From positions 5,666-11,098 of the forward strand of contig MGEY01000016.1 of NCBI GenBank assembly GCA_001791615.1: a DNA stretch of 5,433 nt, read 5' to 3'. The DNA comes from Candidatus Uhrbacteria bacterium RIFOXYA2_FULL_40_9 (lineage in GTDB: Bacteria; Patescibacteriota; Patescibacteriia; UBA9934; GWF2-40-263). The position numbers were made by a program, and so were the translations under genes. Below, in pieces: positions 1-5,420 of this stretch. The notes below the pieces were generated by a model. That model ran no database searches and was not told the DNA's origin. It saw only the letters and a list, made by a program, of their open reading frames with translations. The stretch's first letter is position 1. Every line of letters begins with the position of its first letter.

Positions 1-245
1 CCACTACGCGATCTTCCTTTGGAACCAGAAAAAATGATATCTTCAGATTTTTTTCCACGCAAAAGTTTCATGCTTTGTTCTCCAAGCACCCAACGAATTG
101 CATCAGCAATATTGGATTTTCCAGAACCATTTGGACCAACAATAGAGGTAATTCCATGCCCCTCGGTTGTTGGCGGAAGAAATTGAAGGGTCGTTTTTTT
201 TGCGAATGTTTTAAAACCTTGTACTTCTAAACGTATAACATGCAT
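1..245 (-). CDS. smc: Chromosome segregation protein SMC, N-terminal fragment (runs off left edge)
   Basis: This is the N-terminal 81 codons of SMC, the ABC-type ATPase that forms the core of the bacterial condensin complex with ScpA and ScpB. The gene continues past the left edge. Translation from the ATG at 245 starts MHVIRLEVQGFKTFA, the usual SMC opening, followed by the Walker A motif GPNGSGKS at residues 37-44 and then the conserved ADAIRWVLGEQS and LRGKKSEDIIFSGS segments that precede the coiled coil. Between the first strand (ends near F22) and G31-I-T there are eight residues (LPPTTEGH) where most SMC proteins have two or three, a loop extension. The ATG codons at 250 and 241 are in another frame that soon meets TAG, so 245 is the start. 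Upstream is only a weak purine run (GAAGAA) and no good Shine-Dalgarno. The gene is divergent from the DHH gene. Identification is secure; the Walker B and signature motifs lie outside the window. Confidence 0.96.
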   Translation of the reverse strand, partial: MHVIRLEVQGFKTFAKKTTLQFLPPTTEGHGITSIVGPNGSGKSNIADAIRWVLGEQSMKLLRGKKSEDIIFSGSKGRSRS

Positions 246-295
246 AGCATTTTCTTCAAAAACATGATTGTTTTTTTACTCTTTCCTTGTTTGTT

Positions 296-304
296 ATTAT
301 ATCA
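296..304 (-). promoter_or_regulatory. Putative extended -10 promoter for smc
   Basis: On the minus strand this reads TGATATAAT, a perfect extended -10 (TGn followed by TATAAT). No good -35 hexamer is visible 16-18 bp upstream, as is usual for extended -10 promoters. Transcription would start near 289, leaving a leader of about 45 nt before the smc start at 245. It lies only 3 bp from the -35 element of the opposite promoter, so the two promoters compete for the same stretch of DNA. The motif is visible in the sequence; its activity is inferred. Confidence 0.55.
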
Positions 305-307
305 CGA

Positions 308-336
308 TTGACCTTTTTTCTTGACCATCATATACT
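308..336 (+). promoter_or_regulatory. Promoter for the DHH-clpP unit
   Basis: A -35 box TTGACC (308-313) is followed after exactly 17 bp by a -10 box TATACT (331-336), a near-consensus housekeeping sigma promoter. Transcription would start near 342-344, only about 10 nt before the ATG at 353, so the mRNA is nearly leaderless. A second TTGACC sits at 321-326, but 17 bp after it there is only TATCCA, which would start transcription inside the gene. The placement of this promoter also argues that the in-frame TTG at 287 is not the real start codon. Confidence 0.7.
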
Positions 337-352
337 GCTGCACTATCCATTT

Positions 353-1324
353 ATGAGTGCTCATCAAGCAAAACACATCTATCATCTCTTGCACACAGCA
401 AAAAATCCTGTGTTTATTTCTGATGAACGTATTGATGGAGATAGCCTTGGAGCCTCCCTTGCCCTTGTGGATCATCTCACATCTCAAGGCAAACACATTC
501 CTGTCTATGTTGCAGAATCTGTGCCAAAAAAATATGAATTTCTTCCTCATATCACTGCCTGTACCACGGATACTTCCATTTTTGAAAATGAAGTTGATCT
601 TGTTCTCGCTTTTGATTGTTCAGATGAGAACTATATAGAACGCTTGGTTTCGAAAATCCCTCACCGCCCCCTTGTTATCAATATCGATCATCATGCGAGC
701 AATTCTCATTATGGAGACATCAATTATGTTGTCTCGCATGCTCCTGCCACAGCTGCTGTTGTCTATTCTCTTTTTCACCATAATCAAATTATCCCTTCAA
801 AACAAGCAGCAACGTGTCTTCTTATGGGTATCTGTTTTGACACAACAGTTTTTCGTAATAGTGCCTCAGATAAAGACGCATTTTACATTGCCTCAAAACT
901 CATTAAACTTGGAGCACGTTCTCAAGAAGTTGTCCGAGCGGTCTTTTCTGGACGTTCCATTCCAACACTTCGTGTTTGGGGTGTGGCTCTAGAACGACTA
1001 CAAAAACATCCTGTTTACGAATTTGTCACGACTTGTATTACTCGAAAAGATATGGATGAACATGGAATTACCGATGATGAAGTAGATGGACTTTCAAATT
1101 TTCTCCATTTTGTTTCTGATGCACACACTCTTTTTGTTCTAAAAGAAACAACCTGTGGAGGGGTTAAAGTGAGTATGCGCTCTGAAAAACATGATGTTTC
1201 TTTGATTGCAAAAACTTTCGGAGGAGGAGGACACGTCAAAGCAGCTGGATTTACCATTCCTCAAAGCACTATTTCCTATGACACTCAAGGAAATTGGAAA
1301 GTGGAATCTCATGTGCAGGCATGA
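353..1324 (+). CDS. DHH/DHHA1 family phosphoesterase, NrnA-like (nano-RNase / pAp phosphatase)
   Basis: A 323-residue cytoplasmic DHH-superfamily phosphoesterase of NrnA size and layout. NrnA proteins degrade 2-5 nt RNA fragments from the 3' or 5' end and often dephosphorylate pAp. Visible motifs: motif I DERIDGDSLG (residues 24-33, Asp28 and Asp30), motif II AFDCSD (Asp88), the DHH signature at 112-114, motif IV CFDTTVFRN (Asp163), and the C-terminal DHHA1 substrate loop FGGGGHVKAAGF (289-300). The His that usually sits four residues before the first motif I Asp is Asp24 here, a change at a metal-ligand position. I start the gene at ATG 353 because a strong promoter ends at 336; the in-frame TTG at 287 would add 22 residues that no family member needs. 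There is no Shine-Dalgarno. clpP follows after 27 bp, probably on the same transcript. Family is certain; exact substrate (short RNA, pAp or cyclic-dinucleotide products) is inferred. Confidence 0.93.
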   Translation: MSAHQAKHIYHLLHTAKNPVFISDERIDGDSLGASLALVDHLTSQGKHIPVYVAESVPKKYEFLPHITACTTDTSIFENEVDLVLAFDCSDENYIERLVSKIPHRPLVINIDHHASNSHYGDINYVVSHAPATAAVVYSLFHHNQIIPSKQAATCLLMGICFDTTVFRNSASDKDAFYIASKLIKLGARSQEVVRAVFSGRSIPTLRVWGVALERLQKHPVYEFVTTCITRKDMDEHGITDDEVDGLSNFLHFVSDAHTLFVLKETTCGGVKVSMRSEKHDVSLIAKTFGGGGHVKAAGFTIPQSTISYDTQGNWKVESHVQA

Positions 1325-1351
1325 TACACTAACAACACGTTAATAACTCTT

Positions 1352-1978
1352 ATGAATACAATACAAACCTCACAAATCACAAATCTTGAATCTCAGATTC
1401 TCATTCCAACGGTGATTGAAAAAACTCATCTTGGGGAGCGAGCCTACGACATCTATTCACGTTTGCTCAAAGATCGTATCATCTTTCTTGGCACCGCTAT
1501 TGATGAAACCGTTGCAAACCTTATCATCGCACAAATGCTTTTTCTTGAAAGCCAAGATCAAAACAAAGACATTAAGCTTTACATCAATTCTCCGGGGGGA
1601 TCTGTCACTGCAGGACTTGCGATTTATGATGCCATGCAATATGTGAAACCAGATGTTTCAACAATTTGTGTTGGTCTTGCTGCTTCCATGGGAGCTGTAC
1701 TCCTTGCAGCAGGGGCAAAAGGAAAACGCTTTAGTCTTCCAAACTCTGAAGTGATGATCCACCAAGTTCTTGGAGGAGTTCAAGGGCAAGCAACGGATAT
1801 CAAAATTCATGCAGAGCGTATTTTAAAAATCAAAGATCGATTGAATGACATTCTGGCAAAACATACAGGACAAAAGAAGAGTAAAGTCGAAGGAGATACT
1901 GAACGTGATTACTTTCTTGATCCAAATGAAGCAAAAGAGTATGGTTTGATCGATCAAGTTATTCAAAAAACTGTCTAA
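1352..1978 (+). CDS. clpP: ATP-dependent Clp protease proteolytic subunit ClpP
   Basis: A 208-residue serine protease subunit that forms the double-heptamer degradation chamber working with ClpX/ClpA/ClpC-type unfoldases in the cytoplasm. The catalytic triad is complete: Ser112 in GLAASMGAV, His137 in MIHQ and Asp186 in TERDYF, with the same Ser-His (25) and His-Asp (49) spacing as E. coli ClpP. The oxyanion-hole stretch INSPGGSV is at 79-85 and the GERAYDIYSRLLKDRIIFL-type handle entry at 28-46. About 15 residues precede the ILIPTVIE segment, consistent with a short propeptide removed on maturation. The length is normal. The gene starts 27 bp after the DHH stop and has no Shine-Dalgarno before its ATG. 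A weak extended -10 (TGATACACT, 1322-1330) overlaps the DHH stop codon and could give clpP a short-leader transcript of its own, but co-transcription with the DHH gene is the simpler reading. A hairpin terminator follows 20 bp after the stop. Confidence 0.98.
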   Translation: MNTIQTSQITNLESQILIPTVIEKTHLGERAYDIYSRLLKDRIIFLGTAIDETVANLIIAQMLFLESQDQNKDIKLYINSPGGSVTAGLAIYDAMQYVKPDVSTICVGLAASMGAVLLAAGAKGKRFSLPNSEVMIHQVLGGVQGQATDIKIHAERILKIKDRLNDILAKHTGQKKSKVEGDTERDYFLDPNEAKEYGLIDQVIQKTV

Positions 1979-1997
1979 AAATAACCTTCGAAAAATA

Positions 1998-2040
1998 AAA
2001 ACACCCATTTCACTATATTCAAAAATGGGTGTTTTCATTA
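1998..2040. terminator. Intrinsic terminator after clpP, probably bidirectional
   Basis: A 13 bp perfect stem pairs 1998-2010 (centre CACCCATTT) with 2023-2035 (centre AAATGGGTG) around a 12 nt loop. The stem ends in a run of T on the plus strand, which suits termination of the DHH-clpP transcript. On the minus strand the stem is also followed by a T-rich run (TATTTTTCG), so it could also stop leftward transcripts coming from the vanW operon. Confidence 0.85.
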
Positions 2041-2101
2041 CTATTATTTCTTCTAATTTCAGTCAAAAAAACTGTACGTGAACAAAAGTGTTGTCTAAGC
2101 C

Positions 2102-2130
2102 TTGACAGCTTTTTACCTGACTGATATACT
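2102..2130 (+). promoter_or_regulatory. Strong promoter of the intergenic small RNA
   Basis: A perfect -35 box TTGACA (2102-2107), a 17 bp spacer and a -10 box TATACT (2125-2130) with an extended TG one base upstream (TGATATACT, 2122-2130). This is the best promoter in the window and uses the same -10 hexamer as the DHH promoter. Transcription would begin near G2136. No protein-coding gene in this direction follows before a terminator at 2283, so it drives a short untranslated RNA. Confidence 0.8.
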
Positions 2131-2135
2131 ACCGA

Positions 2136-2312
2136 GTCACGTTCAAGATAGCTTTCTTCCAAACAGTAACCTGCAGGCACGACAAGCATGGGATTTCCCT
2201 CAATGGACGCACCAGGTCTTCGGACTTGATCTCTCCATTGAAGAAATTTCTTGCCTGCAGATTACTGTTTACAAGGCCGGAGACACCCTTATAAAAAAGG
2301 GTGTTTTTCTTT
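2136..2312 (+). ncRNA. Free-standing structured small RNA, 6S RNA-like candidate
   Basis: This is a stand-alone transcription unit of about 175 nt with its own strong promoter and intrinsic terminator, lying between the ends of clpP and the convergent vanW operon. Pairing seen by eye: a closing stem 2161-2179 with 2252-2270 (18 of 19 positions pair; C2170/A2261 is the mismatch); a central internal loop of 2180-2200 opposite 2241-2251; a second stem CAATGGA 2201-2207 with TCCATTG 2234-2240; a symmetric 5x5 internal loop; and an apical stem 2213-2218 with 2223-2228 capped by a UUCG tetraloop. The 5' side of the central loop can form GGG-AUUU-CCC (2190-2199), and the 3' side holds the palindrome AAGAAATTTCTT. 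Size, rod shape, central bubble and 3' terminator match 6S RNA, which binds the housekeeping RNA polymerase as an open-promoter mimic. However, 2190-2196 could also pair with 2244-2250 and partly close the bubble. RNA gene status is well supported; the 6S identity is a hypothesis. Confidence 0.75.
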
Positions 2313-2313
2313 T
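2283..2313 (+). terminator. Intrinsic terminator of the small RNA
   Basis: The stem ACACCCTT (2283-2290) pairs perfectly with AAGGGTGT (2297-2304) around a 6 nt A-rich loop, followed by TTTTCTTTT. On the minus strand the hairpin is followed by CTCCGG instead of a T run, so it should act only on rightward transcripts and not on the vanW operon. Confidence 0.88.
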
Positions 2314-2361
2314 CTTGATCTTACGTGTTCCAAAAGAAGTTGCAAGCACTGTGTGGATAAT

Positions 2362-4269
2362 CTATTCCACAACGACTTCTTCATCTAAAAGAACTGTTTC
2401 CTCTTCTGGCAAAATCTCTTCCACTTGACTCAATTCTTCAACACCAATCAAACAAATCTGTGGCAAAGGACGATAATGAGATTCATAGACTGTTTCTTGT
2501 GTTGTTCCATCTGAAAAAAGAACCGAATAAGTAAAAGAAGCGTTTGCTCCAATGTGAGCACTTTGACATTCCTCTTCCCCAAGTTCAAGATCAAGGGTTT
2601 CGATTTGTTGTGGCTCCCCAACAGGAATCCATTCAGTAACAACAGGGGGAGAATAAGATCCTTCCCGCCCATCAGAAGTTCCCCAAAAAGTAAAAGCAAG
2701 CTCTTGTTTTTCCTCAAACATCTCTGCCTGAAACAAAAGATACGAACCTGTGTCATTGATAAATTGAAAATCTGGCGCAGGATCATAAATGGTGGCATCT
2801 GTTCCAGGATTCCCATTACTTGGATCGTTATAATAAGAGACGACAAGAGAATGATTGCTCCTCTTGACCACAAGGAGACCAGAATTCATCACAGCCCGGA
2901 AGGTCGTGGTTCCAATTTGGCACAATCCTCCTCCCACTTCTGGCTCAATCTTGTCACCCTTAATCACAAGTTCTTCATAATACCCATTCTCATAATTAAA
3001 TGGAGCCAAAGCAGCTAATAAAGAAAAGGTGTCTCCTGGAGCAATAAGCAAACCATTGAGTAAGCGAACACCATTGGTAATATTGCGAATACGATTATAT
3101 GGACTCCACCGATAACTTGAGGTTCCAACACCTAATTTCTCTGTAATTCCAAGATCATTTACTTCTTCTGTTGTAACATCAGGGAAGGTTTGAAAAAGAA
3201 TAATTTCGCTTTTTGTTTCCTCATCTGATTGTAATACTTCGATAAATTTCTCACGTGTTGCTTCTTCATCAATCTGTGTCCCAGATTTCGAGGGAATAAA
3301 TGCAGTAACTCTTCCTCCTTCAATAGAGAACTGGGCATTCACTGCTGAAGTCTCAATCGCTGAGGCGGCTGTTTTTAAAAAGGTATGAAAAGCATCTGCA
3401 TTAAGAGAAATAGTTTGCTTACTTGTTGGAATGAGAAGAAGAGCCAGATCACTTCCTGTCACAGATTGAACAAAAACTTCTGCATCTTCCTCAAAGGCGG
3501 TCAGTGTGTAAGGAGCCCTTTGGAGTAAAGAAAGAGCTTTTTCTTTTACTACTTCTGCTTCTTCCACGGAAACTTCTGGTTCTTGATCAAGAAGATAAAC
3601 TTCTAAAGAAAATTGACCTAATTGTGAAAAATGCTCAATGAGATCAGAAAAAAAACGTGGAAAATCTATAACCGTTCCAGTCTCCCCTTGTTTTACTTCT
3701 GCTTGCCAACCTTGTTCTTCAAACCAAAAAACATAAGAAGTATTCAAAAAACCTTGTTCTACATTTGGAAAAAGTTCTCGTAAATCCTCTGTAAGGTTCT
3801 GCTCGTTAACAGTGACTTTAACGGGGATCTGTTCTGTTTTGAATAAACTCCTAAGTAATAAAATGGTCTCTTTCCAAAATTGATCTCTCTTTGAAATAGC
3901 AAGGGCTTGTGTAAGAGCGTCATCCACATTGAAATGTGCTTGTTCAATTAGATCTTCTCCAACAAGCGTGGCAAAAGGTAATACCCCTTGCGATTCTCCA
4001 AGAGTAACTTGAATCCCCTCCTGAAAATAAGTATCAACAACATTTTGAATGAGTCCTCTTGCTGTCTCCACATCTAAACCCCCAACTGCTATTCCACCAA
4101 TCTTAACGGAAGGGGCAAGTCGTCCTTCATAAGATTGTGCCCAAATGTAAGAACCTGCAACAAAAAAAAGAAAAACAACAAGAAGAAGACTTGTTGTTAT
4201 TTTAAATGCAGGAGAAAAAATCTTTGTTTGTGTGGCTTTAAGAAAAGCTCTGGCATGATCCTGTTTCAT
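2362..4269 (-). CDS. VanW family protein, membrane-anchored, with peptidoglycan-binding-like domains and an acidic tail
   Basis: A 635-residue envelope protein. A short basic N-terminus is followed by one hydrophobic segment (about residues 24-44), read as a signal anchor leaving the rest outside the membrane. Residues about 55-230 and 240-365 look like two PG_binding_4-type repeats; the second contains the typical IEGGRVTAFIPSKSGTQID stretch (316-334). The VanW domain spans about 380-530, with FNYENGYYEE, the signature GGGLCQIGTTTFRAV (446-460) and KRSNHSLVVSYYND. After it comes a beta-rich, G5-like segment (about 543-610) containing two cysteines (568, 606) that could pair, and then a Glu-rich tail (611-635). 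VanW-domain function is not firmly known; the family occurs in some vancomycin-resistance clusters but is mostly unrelated to resistance, and a cell-wall role is inferred. The ATG overlaps the preceding stop codon (ATGA), and AGAAGGA just upstream is the most Shine-Dalgarno-like site in the window. Confidence 0.92.
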   Translation of the reverse strand: MKQDHARAFLKATQTKIFSPAFKITTSLLLVVFLFFVAGSYIWAQSYEGRLAPSVKIGGIAVGGLDVETARGLIQNVVDTYFQEGIQVTLGESQGVLPFATLVGEDLIEQAHFNVDDALTQALAISKRDQFWKETILLLRSLFKTEQIPVKVTVNEQNLTEDLRELFPNVEQGFLNTSYVFWFEEQGWQAEVKQGETGTVIDFPRFFSDLIEHFSQLGQFSLEVYLLDQEPEVSVEEAEVVKEKALSLLQRAPYTLTAFEEDAEVFVQSVTGSDLALLLIPTSKQTISLNADAFHTFLKTAASAIETSAVNAQFSIEGGRVTAFIPSKSGTQIDEEATREKFIEVLQSDEETKSEIILFQTFPDVTTEEVNDLGITEKLGVGTSSYRWSPYNRIRNITNGVRLLNGLLIAPGDTFSLLAALAPFNYENGYYEELVIKGDKIEPEVGGGLCQIGTTTFRAVMNSGLLVVKRSNHSLVVSYYNDPSNGNPGTDATIYDPAPDFQFINDTGSYLLFQAEMFEEKQELAFTFWGTSDGREGSYSPPVVTEWIPVGEPQQIETLDLELGEEECQSAHIGANASFTYSVLFSDGTTQETVYESHYRPLPQICLIGVEELSQVEEILPEEETVLLDEEVVVE

Positions 4270-4502
4270 ACATCCTTCTTTGCCTGAAGAAGTTCATTTA
4301 ATAACTCTCGAGCCATGACTGATTTTTCTTTTTCTAGATCTGTTTGAGTTAACGCAAGAAGGTGAACAGTTTGATGAACATCAACTTTACCAGCAAGACA
4401 AGATCGGGGCCAATCAATTGTTTGTCCATTTGGAAGAGAAAAGACAAAATGATCTTCCTCAAGAGCAACAACCGTTGCCTCTTGTGTATGAGAAGAAATC
4501 AT
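4266..4502 (-). CDS. Small conserved-looking protein, DUF3006-like beta-barrel plus helix
   Basis: A 78-residue soluble protein with no signal peptide or membrane segment. The first part (about 9-50) alternates short strands and turns (ATVVALEEDHFVFSLPNGQTIDWPRS), as in a small SH3- or OB-like barrel. The last part (about 54-76) is an amphipathic helix rich in Glu, Lys and Leu. This order, including 'barrel strands, Asn-Gly turn, Pro-Arg-Ser, then a charged C-terminal helix', recalls DUF3006-type proteins, whose role is unknown. I make this link from pattern only. That it is a real gene is supported by its context: it overlaps the upstream hsp20 stop by 4 bases (ATGA) and its own stop overlaps the vanW start by 4 bases, so it is locked into the operon. 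No function can be assigned. Confidence 0.82.
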   Translation of the reverse strand: MISSHTQEATVVALEEDHFVFSLPNGQTIDWPRSCLAGKVDVHQTVHLLALTQTDLEKEKSVMARELLNELLQAKKDV

Positions 4503-4903
4503 AGATCTTCTAAATCAAGAACGGAAATATGTGTTTGTGACTCCATTTTTTTCAAAGTGATTGTCAGGATTCCACGCTGAAGCACTGCATCAACTTCTTC
4601 TGTATTCACAGAGCAAGGGAGAACAATGGAACGAGAAAAAGTACCAAAGTGACATTCTTTTACGTGGATAACCCCTTCTTCATAACAAATATTTTCTTGG
4701 CGCTTTCCTCGAATAGTAAGAGTGTCATTAGTTAAAGCAATATCAAGATCATCAGCATCTACACCAGCAATAGCGGAACGAACAATCAGGGCATCGTGCG
4801 TTTCAATCACATCCACAGAAAGCTGACCTTCTTCATGAGAAAACCATTCTTGCTCTACTTCTTGAAAAAAAGGTTCTTGTATTTTTGTACTCATATTAAG
4901 CAT
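4499..4903 (-). CDS. Hsp20 / alpha-crystallin family small heat-shock protein
   Basis: A 134-residue ATP-independent holdase that binds unfolding proteins in the cytoplasm. The alpha-crystallin domain covers about residues 28-120: LSVDVIETHDALIV opens it, IAGVDADDLDIAL and LTIRGKRQE follow, then the FGTFSRSIVLP strand (86-96) and the hallmark AVLQRGILTITLKK (106-119). The C-terminal extension carries an I-x-V oligomerisation motif, ISV at 126-128. The N-terminal arm is short and acidic (EPFFQEVEQEWFSHEEGQ), with aromatic residues of the kind used for substrate contact. Two starts are possible: ATG 4903, overlapping the upstream stop by 8 bases, and ATG 4894 (Met4), one base after that stop. 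Neither has a Shine-Dalgarno, and coupling to the upstream gene is likely either way. The downstream gene begins within its stop codon. No CIRCE-like inverted repeat is visible, but the operon promoter lies outside the window. Confidence 0.95.
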   Translation of the reverse strand: MLNMSTKIQEPFFQEVEQEWFSHEEGQLSVDVIETHDALIVRSAIAGVDADDLDIALTNDTLTIRGKRQENICYEEGVIHVKECHFGTFSRSIVLPCSVNTEEVDAVLQRGILTITLKKMESQTHISVLDLEDL

Positions 4904-5420
4904 TCACTAAACGTTCATGACGAAGATATTCATAGAGAGGTCCAATAGAAAATCCAACGACTGCAGCCCAAAGGACTTCCTCAATCGGGACAGAGCCAAT
5001 CACATATCCTGAAGTGTTTGAAAGAAGACAAAACATACTAAACGTTTCTGGATACAAACGATAGAAAAAAAATTGTTCCAGTAAGAAAATCAAAATCGCA
5101 ATCATGATTCCAGATAAGAGTGCGTTGAAAAGAAGATCGTGACGATCTGCAATGGTATAAATACCGATCATGATTCCCCCAACAATAAAGGCATGAATAG
5201 AAGGAAGAGAAAACACCGTAACCATTAAAAGAGCAGAAAAAATCCAAAGACCCAGAATTAAAAGAAGATGAGAAAACCAATGAACCATCGGCTTTCCTGC
5301 GCGGTAACGCTTTCCTCTCCAAGAGGTTGCTCGCTTTCCAATAAGAACCTGATAGATCACTGCCGCGATCCCAAACAAGGCAAATGAAAAAATAAAATCC
5401 TCAATTCCAAAAGAGGACAT
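4896..5420 (-). CDS. Polytopic membrane protein, lycopene cyclase domain-like
   Basis: A 174-residue integral membrane protein with about five hydrophobic segments (roughly residues 6-27, 46-69, 74-91, 97-118 and 143-163). Basic stretches after the first helix (GKRATSWRGKRYRAGK) suggest that loop is cytoplasmic. The last helix begins with VPIEEVLWAAVVGFSIGPLYE; a Pro-x-Glu-Glu at a helix start is the mark of the CrtYc/CrtYd-type lycopene cyclase domain, and I recall similar proteins annotated this way in Patescibacteria. A full heterodimeric or fused cyclase needs two such domains, and no carotenoid gene is in view, so enzymatic activity is doubtful. A CPBP-type protease is less likely because the Glu-Glu is not followed by the usual Arg three residues later. 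The ATG at 5420 is the chosen start; the frame stays open to the window edge, so a longer protein is possible. It is the first visible gene of a four-gene overlapping operon. Confidence 0.8.
   Translation of the reverse strand: MSSFGIEDFIFSFALFGIAAVIYQVLIGKRATSWRGKRYRAGKPMVHWFSHLLLILGLWIFSALLMVTVFSLPSIHAFIVGGIMIGIYTIADRHDLLFNALLSGIMIAILIFLLEQFFFYRLYPETFSMFCLLSNTSGYVIGSVPIEEVLWAAVVGFSIGPLYEYLRHERLVNA

Noticed and set aside
321..349. Second promoter TTGACC-17-TATCCA before the DHH gene
   Set aside because: The -10 is poor and the transcript would start just inside the coding region.
287..352. N-terminal extension of the DHH protein from TTG 287
   Set aside because: It lies upstream of and across the promoter, and the added residues are hydrophobic translation of promoter DNA; ATG 353 gives a normal NrnA start.
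2188..2229. 13-codon ORF (MGFPSMDAPGLRT) inside the small RNA
   Set aside because: No Shine-Dalgarno, and it lies across the paired central and apical parts of the RNA; a chance frame is likelier than a dual-function RNA.
2136..2312. Small RNA as SRP RNA, tmRNA or RNase P RNA
   Set aside because: The apical stem has UUCG and lacks the SRP GGAA/GNRA-capped domain with its AGCAG side; there is no tRNA-like acceptor end or tag frame for tmRNA; it is too short for RNase P RNA.
2136..2312. Riboswitch or leader of a downstream gene
   Set aside because: The RNA ends in a terminator and the next gene lies on the opposite strand, so there is no gene for it to control in cis.
2102..2428. Plus-strand open frame of 108 codons over the intergenic region
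   Set aside because: It begins on the -35 box of the small RNA promoter, runs through the hairpin terminator and into the 3' end of vanW, and its protein resembles nothing; it is the shadow of an RNA gene.
4896..5420. Membrane protein as a CPBP-type intramembrane protease
   Set aside because: Only one Glu-Glu is present, without the spaced Arg and the later His motifs expected in that family.
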